DNA of 10,746 bases from Gallionellaceae bacterium (GCA_003151655.1 PLYB01000290.1:1366-12111), one strand, 5' to 3'; shown: positions 1 through 7,177, counted from the first letter of the stretch. Program-made: numbers and translations. Notes: generated by a model from the sequence alone, not told the origin.

Positions 1-3000
1 CCGATGTCGAACTGATGATGTTCGCACAGGCCAATTCTGAACATTGTCGCCATAAAATATTCAATGCCGATTGGGTTATCGACGACGAACAACAAGCCAT
101 TTCGCTGTTCGGCATGATCCGCAATACCCACAAGCTGCATCCGCAAGGTACGGTAGTGGCGTATTCCGATAATTCATCGGTGATTGAAGGCGCGGAAGTT
201 GAGCGTTTCTATCCGCGTGCAGGGGGGAATTACGAATTCAGCAAAGAACTTACGCATACTCTGATGAAGGTAGAAACGCACAACCACCCCACTGCCATTG
301 CGCCGTTTGCCGGTGCCGCAACGGGTTCGGGTGGCGAGATACGCGACGAAGGTGCGACCGGTTCCGGTTCCAAGCCCAAGGCCGGACTGACCGGTTTCTC
401 GGTTTCTAATTTGAATATTCCGGGGTTTGTGCAGCCTTGGGAGCAATTCCACCCCCTCCCTCACCCTAGCCCTCTCCCCAAGGGAGAGGGAACAGAACCC
501 TCGCCCTTGGGGAGAGGGCAGGGTGAGGGGACTACTTATGGAAAACCTTCACGTATCGCTTCCGCGCTACAAATCATGATCGACGGCCCGCTCGGTGGTG
601 CAGCATTTAACAATGAATTTGGACGTCCGAATTTAACCGGTTATTTCCGCACTTTCGAAGAGCTGGTAAACGGTGAGATGCGCGGTTATCACAAGCCCAT
701 CATGCTGGCTGGTGGTGTTGGCAGTATTGCGGCGCAACACACGCATAAGCATGATCTGACGGCAGGTGCGCTGCTCATTCAGATCGGCGGTCCCGGCATG
801 CTGATCGGGCTTGGCGGTGGTGCGGCATCCAGTATGGATACGGGTTCGAATGCGGAGAATCTGGATTTTGATTCGGTGCAGCGTGGCAATCCGGAAATGC
901 AGCGCCGCGCTCAGGAAGTCATTGACCGCTGCTGGCAGTTGGGTGAAAACAATCCCATTCTGTCTATTCATGATGTCGGTGCGGGTGGTATTTCCAATGC
1001 GTTGCCTGAACTGGTGCATGGCGGCGGCAAGGGCGCGAAATTTGAATTGCGCGAAGTGCCGAATGAAGAGCGCGGCATGTCACCGATGCAGATTTGGAGC
1101 AACGAAGCGCAAGAGCGCTATGTGTTGGCGATTCCACCGGAGCGCTTGGACGAATTCAAGGCGATGTGTGAACGCGAGCGTTGTCCGTTTGCAGTGTTGG
1201 GTAAGGCCACCGTTGGCGACCAGTTGACGGTGCATGATGCGGAATTCAATAACCACCCCGTGAATATGCCGCTGTCAGTGCTGCTGGGCAAGCCGCCCAA
1301 GATGACGCGCAAGGTGAGTCGCGAACAGTTGAAGCTGCCGAAGTTCGACACCAGCAATATCGAATTAAGCGAAGCCGTTACCCGCGTGCTGCGCCTGCCT
1401 TCTGTCGCGGATAAAACTTTCCTGATTAGTATCGGTGACCGCACTGTGGGCGGTATGACCGCGCGCGACCAGATGGTCGGCCCGTGGCAAGTACCGGTGG
1501 CGGATGTGGCTGTCACCTTGATGGGTTTTAACACTAATCTGGCTGAAGCGTTTGCGCTGGGTGAGCGTACGCCGCTCGCCGTGCTCAATGCGCCCGCTTC
1601 CGGTCGTATGGCCATTGGCGAAGCGATTACCAATATCGCCGCTGCGCGCATCGAGAAAATCAGTGACATTAAATTGTCAGCTAACTGGATGGCGGCTGCG
1701 GGACATCACGGTGAAGATGCCGCGCTGTTTGATACGGTCGAAGCGGTGGGGATGGAACTGTGTCCTCAACTCGGCATCAGCATTCCGGTGGGTAAAGATT
1801 CGATGAGCATGAAGACGACTTGGCAAGAGGGCGAGCAGAACAAGGCCGTCATCGCGCCGTTGTCGTTGATCGTTACCGCCTTTGCACCGTGCAGCGATGC
1901 GCGCAAGACGCTCACACCTCAACTCGCGGCAGATACCGACACGGTCGTGTTGCTGTTCGATTTGGGCGCGGGCAAGAATCGCCTGGGGGGCTCGGCGCTG
2001 GCGCAAGTATACAAACAAGTTGGCGACATTACTCCAGACGTGGACGACGCAAAAAAACTCAAAGCTTTCTTCGAGCTTATTCAGCGCTTCAATCGCGAAG
2101 AGAAGTTGCTGGCCTACCATGATCGTTCCGATGGCGGCATGTTGGCGGCGCTGTGCGAGATGTCTTTTGCTTCGCACATCGGTCTGGATATTCGATTGGA
2201 CGAATGCAAAGGCGATGATCTTGGCGCATTGTTCAACGAAGAACTCGGTGCGCTGGTGCAAGTGCGTCGTGCCGATTTGGCCGATATTTTCGTGCAATGC
2301 GATGATGCGGGATTGGGTAGCGTGCATGAAGTGGCGCGTCTCAATACACGCGGCACGATTGAAATTTCTCGCGGCGCTGAGACGCTGTTTAGTGAGAATG
2401 CGGTCGCCTTGCGTCGTATCTGGTCTGAGACGACTTATCAGATGCAAAAGCTGCGCGATAACTCAGCGTGCGCGCAACAAGAATATGATCGAACGCTGGA
2501 TGTGAAGGATGTTGGGCTGCATGTTAAGTTGACTTATGATTTGAACGAGAACCCAGTTTCGTTCCTTCCCCCGGGCAGGGGGAAGGTTAGGATGGGGGTT
2601 GAAGTGTTGGTCGATAGCCAAGCTTTCACCCCCTCCCTAACCCTCCCCCTTGTAGGGGGAGGGAATGTTCTTACCCGCCCCAAGATGGCCATCCTGCGCG
2701 AGCAGGGTGTCAACGGCCAAGTTGAAATGGCGGCTGCATTTGACCGCGCCGGATTCGCCGCAGTCGATGTTCACATGAGCGACATTATCAGTGGTCGGAT
2801 CAAACTGGCCGACTTTAAGGGCGTGGCGGCGTGTGGCGGATTCTCTTACGGTGACGTACTGGGCGCGGGCGAAGGTTGGGCGAAGTCTATTTTGTTTAAT
2901 CCCCGAGCACGCGATGAGTTTGAAGCATTTTTCCAACGTGCCGATACCTTCGCACTCGGTGTGTGCAACGGCTGTCAGATGATGAGCAACCTGCACGAAA

Positions 3001-3443
3001 TTATTCCCGGTGCGGAACATTGGGCGCATTTCGCCCGCAACCAATCGGAACAATTCGAAGCGCGTTTTGTCATGGTGGAAGTACAGTCATCGCCCTCTAT
3101 CTTATTTGAAGGCATGGCAGGGAGCCGTATGCCTATCGTGGTGTCTCATGGTGAGGGCTATGCCGACTTCGGCAATGCAGCGCGACTGAAAGCCGCGCAA
3201 GCGTTGGTTTCCTTGCGATATATCGATCACAACGGTAAGCCGACAATGACTTATCCGCTTAACCCGAATGGTTCACCGCAAGGCATTACCGGGCTTACCA
3301 CTCCTGACGGGCGTTTCAGCATCATGATGCCGCACCCGGAACGTGTTTTCCGCGCCGTACAAAATTCATGGTATCCGCGCGATTGGAAAGAGAACGGCGC
3401 ATGGCTGCGCATGTTCCAGAATGCAAGGAAATGGGTGGGGTGA
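1..3443 (+). CDS. purL: Phosphoribosylformylglycinamidine synthase, 5'-truncated by window edge
   Basis: Makes FGAM from FGAR, ATP and glutamine in de novo purine synthesis (cytoplasm). The frame is open from base 3, where codons for D-V-E-L precede the first Met at 15, so the true start lies outside the window. I judge about 210 N-terminal residues missing by recall of E. coli PurL (about 1295 aa). Numbering from the Met at 15: FAQANSEHCRHK at the start; the THNHPTA active-site segment near 89-95; DEGATGSGSKPKAGL near 116-130; GPLGGAAFNNEFGRP after the first insertion; VGKDSMSMK near 595; the C-terminal class I glutaminase with GVCNGCQMM (nucleophile Cys984) and MMPHPERVF (His/Glu of the triad). 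Two insertions, about residues 145-174 and 848-886, are encoded by GC-rich palindromes and have no counterpart in E. coli PurL. Together they should make the protein roughly 60 residues longer than usual. All visible catalytic motifs are intact, so the gene looks functional. No second gene follows on this strand before the converging toxin-antitoxin pair. Confidence 0.97.
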   Translation, partial: DVELMMFAQANSEHCRHKIFNADWVIDDEQQAISLFGMIRNTHKLHPQGTVVAYSDNSSVIEGAEVERFYPRAGGNYEFSKELTHTLMKVETHNHPTAIAPFAGAATGSGGEIRDEGATGSGSKPKAGLTGFSVSNLNIPGFVQPWEQFHPLPHPSPLPKGEGTEPSPLGRGQGEGTTYGKPSRIASALQIMIDGPLGGAAFNNEFGRPNLTGYFRTFEELVNGEMRGYHKPIMLAGGVGSIAAQHTHKHDLTAGALLIQIGGPGMLIGLGGGAASSMDTGSNAENLDFDSVQRGNPEMQRRAQEVIDRCWQLGENNPILSIHDVGAGGISNALPELVHGGGKGAKFELREVPNEERGMSPMQIWSNEAQERYVLAIPPERLDEFKAMCERERCPFAVLGKATVGDQLTVHDAEFNNHPVNMPLSVLLGKPPKMTRKVSREQLKLPKFDTSNIELSEAVTRVLRLPSVADKTFLISIGDRTVGGMTARDQMVGPWQVPVADVAVTLMGFNTNLAEAFALGERTPLAVLNAPASGRMAIGEAITNIAAARIEKISDIKLSANWMAAAGHHGEDAALFDTVEAVGMELCPQLGISIPVGKDSMSMKTTWQEGEQNKAVIAPLSLIVTAFAPCSDARKTLTPQLAADTDTVVLLFDLGAGKNRLGGSALAQVYKQVGDITPDVDDAKKLKAFFELIQRFNREEKLLAYHDRSDGGMLAALCEMSFASHIGLDIRLDECKGDDLGALFNEELGALVQVRRADLADIFVQCDDAGLGSVHEVARLNTRGTIEISRGAETLFSENAVALRRIWSETTYQMQKLRDNSACAQQEYDRTLDVKDVGLHVKLTYDLNENPVSFLPPGRGKVRMGVEVLVDSQAFTPSLTLPLVGGGNVLTRPKMAILREQGVNGQVEMAAAFDRAGFAAVDVHMSDIISGRIKLADFKGVAACGGFSYGDVLGAGEGWAKSILFNPRARDEFEAFFQRADTFALGVCNGCQMMSNLHEIIPGAEHWAHFARNQSEQFEARFVMVEVQSSPSILFEGMAGSRMPIVVSHGEGYADFGNAARLKAAQALVSLRYIDHNGKPTMTYPLNPNGSPQGITGLTTPDGRFSIMMPHPERVFRAVQNSWYPRDWKENGAWLRMFQNARKWVG
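452..530. repeat. GC-rich palindromic element inserted in frame in purL (element 1)
   Basis: The arms 458-490 and 498-529 are near-perfect inverted repeats, both of the form CCCTCACCCT-(A)G-CCCTCTCCCC-AAGGG-NGAGGG when read toward the centre, differing by one inserted A and one substitution. Each arm is itself a small hairpin (470-490 and 498-518), so the element can fold as a long hairpin or as two short ones. Its translation is Pro/Gly-rich (PHPSPLPKGEG, then PSPLGRGQGEG). In E. coli PurL the flanking PWE and GKP motifs are nearly adjacent; here about 29 residues separate them. No target-site duplication could be picked out by eye. The element looks like a mobile, non-autonomous palindromic repeat, but no transposase is present and its mobilising enzyme is unknown. 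Confidence 0.85.
2564..2663. repeat. GC-rich palindromic element inserted in frame in purL (element 2)
   Basis: The arms 2564-2599 and 2628-2663 are each 36 nt and complementary apart from a handful of mismatches; the spacer 2600-2627 is 28 nt. Each arm contains a local hairpin, for example CCTTCCCCC against GGGGGAAGG. The right arm, CCCTCCCTAACCCTCCCCC, resembles the CCCTCACCCTAGCCCTCTCCC of element 1, so the two look like members of one family. It lies between the end of the synthetase domain (DLNENP) and the first strand of the glutaminase domain (RPKMAILREQG), adding roughly 30-36 residues to the interdomain linker with no stop codon in the purL frame. Confidence 0.83.
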
Positions 3444-3450
3444 TTTAAGC

Positions 3451-3571
3451 GGGGAAGAGAGAAGGGTAAAAGGGGGAAGGGGAAAAACCTCGCTGCCGTT
3501 GTGCGGAGAGGTGGCTTTACCCTTCACCCTTCACCCTTCACCCTTCACCCTTCACCCTTCTCTCTTATCCC
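3451..3571. repeat. Palindromic element with heptamer tandem array downstream of purL
   Basis: A 13-bp perfect inverted repeat (AAGAGAGAAGGGT at 3455-3467; its complement at 3554-3566) encloses a purine-rich left half and a pyrimidine-rich right half. An inner imperfect hairpin lies at 3487-3512 (ACCTC...GAGGT). The right half contains six exact tandem copies of ACCCTTC (3519-3560), while the left half holds only about two degenerate complementary units. The element starts 7 nt after the purL stop and could end the purL transcript as a large hairpin, though no U-tract follows it. It is probably a relative of, or a different family from, the two palindromes inside purL. Confidence 0.75.
3519..3560 (+). 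repeat. (ACCCTTC)6 tandem heptamer
   Basis: Six uninterrupted exact copies of a 7-bp unit, forming most of the right arm of the surrounding palindrome. The unit is a likely slippage site and the copy number may vary between strains (inference). The array is intergenic, so variation would not shift a reading frame. Confidence 0.95.
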
Positions 3572-3593
3572 TTAACGTTAATACCTAGTTCGG

Positions 3594-3609
3594 TTCGCGC
3601 AGTCGCGAA
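3594..3609. terminator. Short perfect hairpin between convergent genes
   Basis: TTCGCG-CAGT-CGCGAA forms a 6-bp perfect stem with a 4-nt loop, between the 3' end of purL (+) and the 3' end of the toxin-like gene (-, stop at 3630). Its position fits a bidirectional terminator, but neither strand has a convincing U-run after the stem, so termination is uncertain. Confidence 0.3.
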
Positions 3610-3629
3610 AAGAAGCGGTTCCGGACAAA

Positions 3630-3962
3630 CTATCTAACCTCGATAACGGCGTTACCCTCTGACAGCATATTGTTAAGTGAAGGCATTATTTTGGAGAACG
3701 CATCAAGCAACGCGACTTTTCGGCAATTCCCAATCCGAACCCATACAACTTGCGGCGGAATGCTGCCTTGGCGATTGGCAAGAATCTGAAAATCTTCGTC
3801 CTTGGTGATAATGGTTAGATTGCGCTCTTTTGCGTACTGCCAGATAACCCGGTCATCTGCATTATCCAGCCCAACATCCAGCACATGAATGCAATCTAAA
3901 CCGTTGGCGGTGAGATGGCGAGCCAATGCCACTGGTAGCTGGTTGTCCACCAACAAACTCAT
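3630..3962 (-). CDS. DUF5615 PIN-like toxin-family protein
   Basis: 110 aa, a typical length for the DUF5615 family, a PIN-like (Mut7-C/VapC-related) fold often paired with DUF433 proteins. Visible marks are the N-terminal LLVDNQLP with Asp6, the central NADDRVI (Asp36/Asp37), and TKDEDF at residues 53-58, which supply the acidic residues expected for a metal-dependent nuclease site. The ATG at 3962 overlaps the TGA of the upstream DUF433 gene as ATGA, so the two are probably translationally coupled and form one operon. By family analogy it is the toxin, an RNase held inactive by its partner; nuclease activity of this family is inferred rather than shown here. It ends facing purL, and the gene is intact. 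Confidence 0.85.
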   Translation of the reverse strand: MSLLVDNQLPVALARHLTANGLDCIHVLDVGLDNADDRVIWQYAKERNLTIITKDEDFQILANRQGSIPPQVVWVRIGNCRKVALLDAFSKIMPSLNNMLSEGNAVIEVR

Positions 3963-4189
3963 GCCGCGATGAGAATAGGGTGGTCGGATTGAATGGCCGC
4001 GTATTCAAGCGAGGCTAGAATGTCCGCTTCTTCGAGAAATGGATAGTCGTCCAAAATTTCCTGATGCGAAGCCCCTGCGCCTAAAAGACTGAGAATATCA
4101 GTAACACGCATACGCAACCCACGGATGCAAGGTCGCCCTCCGCATTGGCCGGGTTCGATAGTAATTCGATCAAGCAGTTTTGTATGCAC
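3959..4189 (-). CDS. DUF433 antitoxin-like protein
   Basis: DUF433 family, a short winged/HTH-like domain commonly encoded just before a DUF5615 PIN-like gene. The core is recognisable: RITIEPGQCGGRPCIRGLRMRV, then DILSLLGAGASHQEILDDYP and a C-terminal FLEEADILASLEYA helix. I choose the GTG at 4187-4189 (76 aa), because GGAG (4196-4199 on the + strand as CTCC) sits 6 nt before it. A TTG at 4199-4201 would give 80 aa but would place the start codon on the Shine-Dalgarno itself. The stop overlaps the toxin start by 4 bp. It probably neutralises the downstream protein and, like many antitoxins, may repress its own operon through the palindrome at 4208-4222 (inference). Confidence 0.83.
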   Translation of the reverse strand: MHTKLLDRITIEPGQCGGRPCIRGLRMRVTDILSLLGAGASHQEILDDYPFLEEADILASLEYAAIQSDHPILIAA

Positions 4190-4207
4190 GGTAATCTCCA
4201 AATCAAG

Positions 4208-4222
4208 AAGCTGTTACAGCTT
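4208..4222. promoter_or_regulatory. Candidate autoregulatory operator of the TA operon
   Basis: AAGCTGT-T-ACAGCTT is a perfect 15-bp palindrome (7-bp arms, 1-bp centre). On the - strand it lies just downstream of a candidate -10 hexamer and 18 nt before the chosen GTG, so it would cover the transcription start. That is the usual place for a toxin-antitoxin autorepression site. The sequence is directly visible; the role is inferred. Confidence 0.5.
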
Positions 4223-4223
4223 A

Positions 4224-4252
4224 AGTATGCCGTTCACCTGATTGCAAAGCAA
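4224..4252 (-). promoter_or_regulatory. Candidate promoter of the DUF433-DUF5615 operon
   Basis: On the - strand, TTGCTT (4247-4252) and CATACT (4224-4229) are separated by exactly 17 nt. Both hexamers are weak matches to sigma70 consensus, but spacing and position relative to the palindrome and start codon are right. A direct repeat AAGTATGC occurs at 4223-4230 and again at 4274-4281. Confidence 0.4.
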
Positions 4253-4636
4253 GTTTCAAGATTAACATTGTTCAAGTATGCTTGTAGTGCTTTTCGCCTT
4301 GCATCGGTAGCAGACCTCAATTCAAAAGTGAGATAACAAAACAAGTTGGATATTTGTAATATTTGAATTTCCGCTATTCTGCTGGCAATATTGCAAAACG
4401 TAGGACGGCTTTGTGCAGCCCAATAGCGGCAAAAGTCGACTGACCCCAACTAGGCGTAACTATTAAGTTGCGAACAGGCTATTACTTCCAACTAATGAAT
4501 CTTTTTTAACTGCCAGTTCCGGATTCGACACGAAACTACCAATCGAATAATTTGCTGCAACTGCCGTGACATGAATTGGTCTATTAGTTTCTCGAATTTT
4601 GTTTTCATGCTATTACCAAAATGTCAGAAGCCCCAA
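4253..4636. other. Gene-poor intergenic region
   Basis: Between the divergent TA operon and the P-loop gene there are just over 500 bases without a convincing gene; this is its central part. The open frames here are short, start on rare codons, have no Shine-Dalgarno and no recognisable motif. A 10-bp palindrome GCAATATTGC lies at 4385-4394. The composition is AT-rich and unlike purL. No RNA gene or attachment site is recognisable. Confidence 0.6.
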
Positions 4637-4665
4637 TTGAATTGTTTGGTCAGCAACCGTAATAA
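4637..4665 (+). promoter_or_regulatory. Candidate sigma70 promoter for the P-loop gene
   Basis: TTGAAT (4637-4642), a 17-nt spacer, then TAATAA (4660-4665; AATAAT with an 18-nt spacer is equally possible). It lies about 45 nt before the ATG at 4708. Moderate match only. Confidence 0.4.
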
Positions 4666-4707
4666 TTACTCTCTGCCGTCTAATTGGCGTTATTTAGGAG
4701 AGTTGTC

Positions 4708-5211
4708 ATGAATCAAAATGAATACATAAACCAGAAATATTATGATACTTACAAACGGGTTGAGCAGGAAATAAAATCTAGCCCATTTTGTATAGTCGCC
4801 ATTAGCGGAGTAACAGGTGGAGGAAAATCAGACCTGTCGCGATACTTATCTTGCAGGCTCGATCTTTCATGTTTAGAAACTGATCTTTTCTTGCGATCAG
4901 TTGAAACAAAAGTCGGGTACGACTACGCATATATTCATGGCATATTGGAACACAGGAGGAAAATAAAACGAAACATAATCGTTGATGGTTGTTCTCTTTG
5001 TCCAGTTCTTTGCTGGTTTGAACGAAGTGAGACATTTCTTATACACATTGAAAATAGAAGACCTTCTGATCGTCCAAAAGATGAGCTAATTGATTTCGAA
5101 AACTCCGAGACCTATTCTATTAAGGAAATGCCTAATGTGGAAAATGCAGATTTAAACCCAGACAGCCCATCATGTTTGAAAGCATGCGCAAATTATACAA
5201 TTAGATGGTAG
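4708..5211 (+). CDS. Orphan P-loop NTPase, kinase-like, function unknown
   Basis: 167 aa from the ATG at 4708, chosen because AGGAG (4696-4700) lies 7 nt before it; a TTG at 4684 would add 8 residues but has no ribosome site. I do not recognise the family. Residues 34-41, GVTGGGKS, match the Walker A pattern GxxGxGK[ST] and are preceded by a hydrophobic strand (CIVAIS). Residues 89-94, NIIVDG, end in Asp-Gly like the Walker B strand of small-molecule kinases. An acidic segment LETDLF (56-61) lies where uridine-kinase-type enzymes bind substrate. The C-terminal 50 residues are polar, with no clear lid domain. The general look is a nucleoside/shikimate-kinase-like fold or a degenerate relative. 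It is AT-rich compared with purL and stands alone between a TA pair and a secreted repeat protein, which fits an acquired gene (inference). Confidence 0.72.
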   Translation: MNQNEYINQKYYDTYKRVEQEIKSSPFCIVAISGVTGGGKSDLSRYLSCRLDLSCLETDLFLRSVETKVGYDYAYIHGILEHRRKIKRNIIVDGCSLCPVLCWFERSETFLIHIENRRPSDRPKDELIDFENSETYSIKEMPNVENADLNPDSPSCLKACANYTIRW

Positions 5212-5357
5212 GGGCATTTAACCGTTAAGAAGATATTGATCTAATACGAGCTGATATTAATGAGTGTGTATTAAGCGCCACTCTAATAATAATTTCAGCT
5301 AGAATACGCTAGCCCAGTAGGAAAAGGGAAGTCTCAACCAACATAAAGTCAGAGATC
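5212..5357 (+). other. Leader region of the Sel1 protein gene
   Basis: 146 AT-rich bases. An imperfect hairpin GCTAG...CTAGC is centred near 5306, overlapping a TAGAAT that could be a -10, but no -35 stands out at the right spacing. No terminator with a U-run is seen after the P-loop gene. Confidence 0.35.
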
Positions 5358-7169
5358 ATGAGCAAATGTAAACTTTATCTTTTCGGGATTTTCCTTTTAA
5401 CGCTCGCCATCCCCGCTCAATCTGAAACGAACCCAATAAAGCATAAAGCTGTTGTGACGGTAAAAGAGCGCCTCGTTCTCATGCCGTTGCGCGTGCCAGA
5501 AGAAAATAAGAATCTGGCTGGTACAATGGAAACGGCGTTGGTCGAAGGCTTGCAACAAAAGTATGAGGTATTTTCTGGCGAAAAGGTATCACAGAAAGCC
5601 CACCGCATCTTTCTCGATGAGTCTCGAAATACGTCACATACAGAATGCGATGAGACACGCTGCATGCAAAAAATTGCTGAAGCATTTCAGTCAGAACTAA
5701 TTGCAACAGCCGCAGTAACAAAACAGGAAGACGGATATTTCATTGCACTGAGCATTCAGAATATTTTTGACAATAAAGTCGTGTACTCTAAATCAGTACC
5801 TTGTCAAAACTGTAATGCCTATCAATTAGTAGAAAAACTTAAAGAATTAGTTTCTAAGTCACCTACTAATGAGAAAGACAATATTTCCGAGAGCGACTTG
5901 TGGGCTCAAGTTGAAAAGGTAGACAGAATCGAAGAGTATGAAACTTATCTTTCAAAATATCCTCGTGGCAAGAATGTGTTGGTGGCTAATGCTCGAATAA
6001 AAAAACTTAAATCAATCGCTTCAAAGGAGTTGTCTGCTTGGAAACATGCACAACAATTAAATACCATTAAATCTTATCAAACGTATATCCAAGAGTTTCC
6101 AAATGGCTTACATGCCGATTTTGCACAAGCGGCAATCTACAATTTAGCACCATCACAAGAAAACGATTCGGTATCTGCTAAAGTTCAAATCGACCTTGCA
6201 CAAGCTTATTTATATGGGAATGGTGTTCCTCAAAATAGCGCCAAAGCCTTTGCATTAACTAGGCAGCTCGCAATACAGGGCTATGCTGATGCACAATACT
6301 CACTTGGCTTAATGTATTTTAGTGGACAAGGGATTGCCAAAGATGAATCAAAGGCCTTTGAGTGGTTTCAAAAATCAGCAATGCAGGGGAATGCTGATGC
6401 CCAAGTTATACTTGCCGCAATGTATGAAGAAGGTCAGGTTATAACTAAGGATGAATCAAAAGCATTTGCGTGGTATCAAAAATCAGCAATGCAGGGAAAT
6501 GCAGATGCCCAATTTGCACTTGGAGTGAGGCATTTTAATGGTCAGGGTGTTGCTAAAGACGAATCAAAGGCTTTTGAATGGGTTCAAAAATCAGCAATAC
6601 AGGGAAAAGCAAATGCTCAAGGTGCTCTTGGATCAATGTATTTAAATGGTCAGGGGGTTGCTAGGGACGAGACAAAGGCTTTTGAGTGGTTTCAAAAATC
6701 AGCGATCCAAGGGAATGCGACTGGGCAATATTATTTAGGTGAAATGTATTCAAAAGGCCAAGGAGTCGCAAAAGACGACTCAAAGGCATTCGACTGGTTT
6801 GAAAAATCAGCGACACAAAATTATGCACAATCCTACAACGCATTTGGTTACAGGTTATTGGAACGTCATGAACGAATCCCTGAAGCGGTTGCAATGCTTG
6901 AGAAAGCCATAAAACTTGCACCGGATAACTATGACATCATGGACAGCTTGGGTTGGGGTTACTACCTCAGTGGAAAAAAAGAAGAAGCACTTAATTTATT
7001 GAAGCGAGCTTTTAATGGTAACCCCCGCCCCGAAATGGCCGCACATTTAGGCGAAGTGTTATGGATTATGGGAAACAAAACAGAAGGTGAAAAAGTTTGG
7101 AGAGATGCCCTAAATAAAAATCCTGAAAATGAAAGCCTAAAAGAAGTTATAAAAAGATTTATTTTGTAA
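5358..7169 (+). CDS. Secreted Sel1/TPR repeat protein
   Basis: 603 aa. The ATG at 5358 has only a weak AGAG ribosome site but directly precedes a classic signal peptide: basic MSKCK, a hydrophobic core, and A-Q-S at 20-22, so cleavage is likely before Glu23 (type I, no lipobox Cys). Residues about 35-170 form an alpha/beta domain (LMPLRVPEENKNLAGTM..., LVEGLQQKYEVFSGEKV) with two Cys pairs, Cys97/Cys102 and CQNC at 149-152, probably disulphides in the periplasm. About 180-275 carries two short helical repeats of the WxxxxxxxxxxxYxxYLxxYPxG type. Six Sel1-like repeats of exactly 36 residues fill 279-494. The C-terminus (495-603) is TPR-like, with AIKLAPDNYDIMDSLGWGYY and EMAAHLGEVLWIMG, a tail common in proteobacterial exported TPR proteins. 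Sel1/TPR proteins are protein-interaction scaffolds; the partner is not evident. The base composition is AT-rich compared with the flanking purL and rsb-like genes. Confidence 0.88.
   Translation: MSKCKLYLFGIFLLTLAIPAQSETNPIKHKAVVTVKERLVLMPLRVPEENKNLAGTMETALVEGLQQKYEVFSGEKVSQKAHRIFLDESRNTSHTECDETRCMQKIAEAFQSELIATAAVTKQEDGYFIALSIQNIFDNKVVYSKSVPCQNCNAYQLVEKLKELVSKSPTNEKDNISESDLWAQVEKVDRIEEYETYLSKYPRGKNVLVANARIKKLKSIASKELSAWKHAQQLNTIKSYQTYIQEFPNGLHADFAQAAIYNLAPSQENDSVSAKVQIDLAQAYLYGNGVPQNSAKAFALTRQLAIQGYADAQYSLGLMYFSGQGIAKDESKAFEWFQKSAMQGNADAQVILAAMYEEGQVITKDESKAFAWYQKSAMQGNADAQFALGVRHFNGQGVAKDESKAFEWVQKSAIQGKANAQGALGSMYLNGQGVARDETKAFEWFQKSAIQGNATGQYYLGEMYSKGQGVAKDDSKAFDWFEKSATQNYAQSYNAFGYRLLERHERIPEAVAMLEKAIKLAPDNYDIMDSLGWGYYLSGKKEEALNLLKRAFNGNPRPEMAAHLGEVLWIMGNKTEGEKVWRDALNKNPENESLKEVIKRFIL
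6192..6839 (+). repeat. Six 108-bp in-frame repeats (Sel1 units)
   Basis: Units begin at 6192, 6300, 6408, 6516, 6624 and 6732, each 108 bp (36 codons). The pattern is xLGxMYxxGQGVAKDESKAFEWFQKSAxQGNAxAQ. Units 2-5 share long stretches of nearly identical DNA (for example around CAAAAATCAGC and GATGAATCAAA), while units 1 and 6 are more diverged, as expected for recent internal duplication in the middle of the array. Confidence 0.9.
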
Positions 7170-7177
7170 TGCTAGGT

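Noticed and set aside
1677..2447. Long open frame on the - strand inside purL
   Set aside because: Antisense shadow of purL, low-complexity His/Arg/Gln-rich translation, no ribosome site or domain.
452..3571. CRISPR-like or phage attachment interpretation of the repeats
   Set aside because: The repeats are two or three unequal palindromes far apart, with no regular spacers, no cas genes and no integrase.
3343..3588. Open frame on the + strand across the purL end and the heptamer array
   Set aside because: Product is mostly translated repeat (PFTLHPS) and overlaps purL in another frame; a shadow of the repeat.
4234..4449. 71-codon open frame on the - strand in the gap
   Set aside because: Starts on TTG with no ribosome site, no recognisable motif, and covers the TA promoter region.
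4660..4720. Possible integron attC-like core (GGCGTTAT) just before the P-loop gene start
   Set aside because: The core does not fit GTTRRRY (it reads GTTATTT), and no matching inverted partner or attC-like structure was found before or after the gene.
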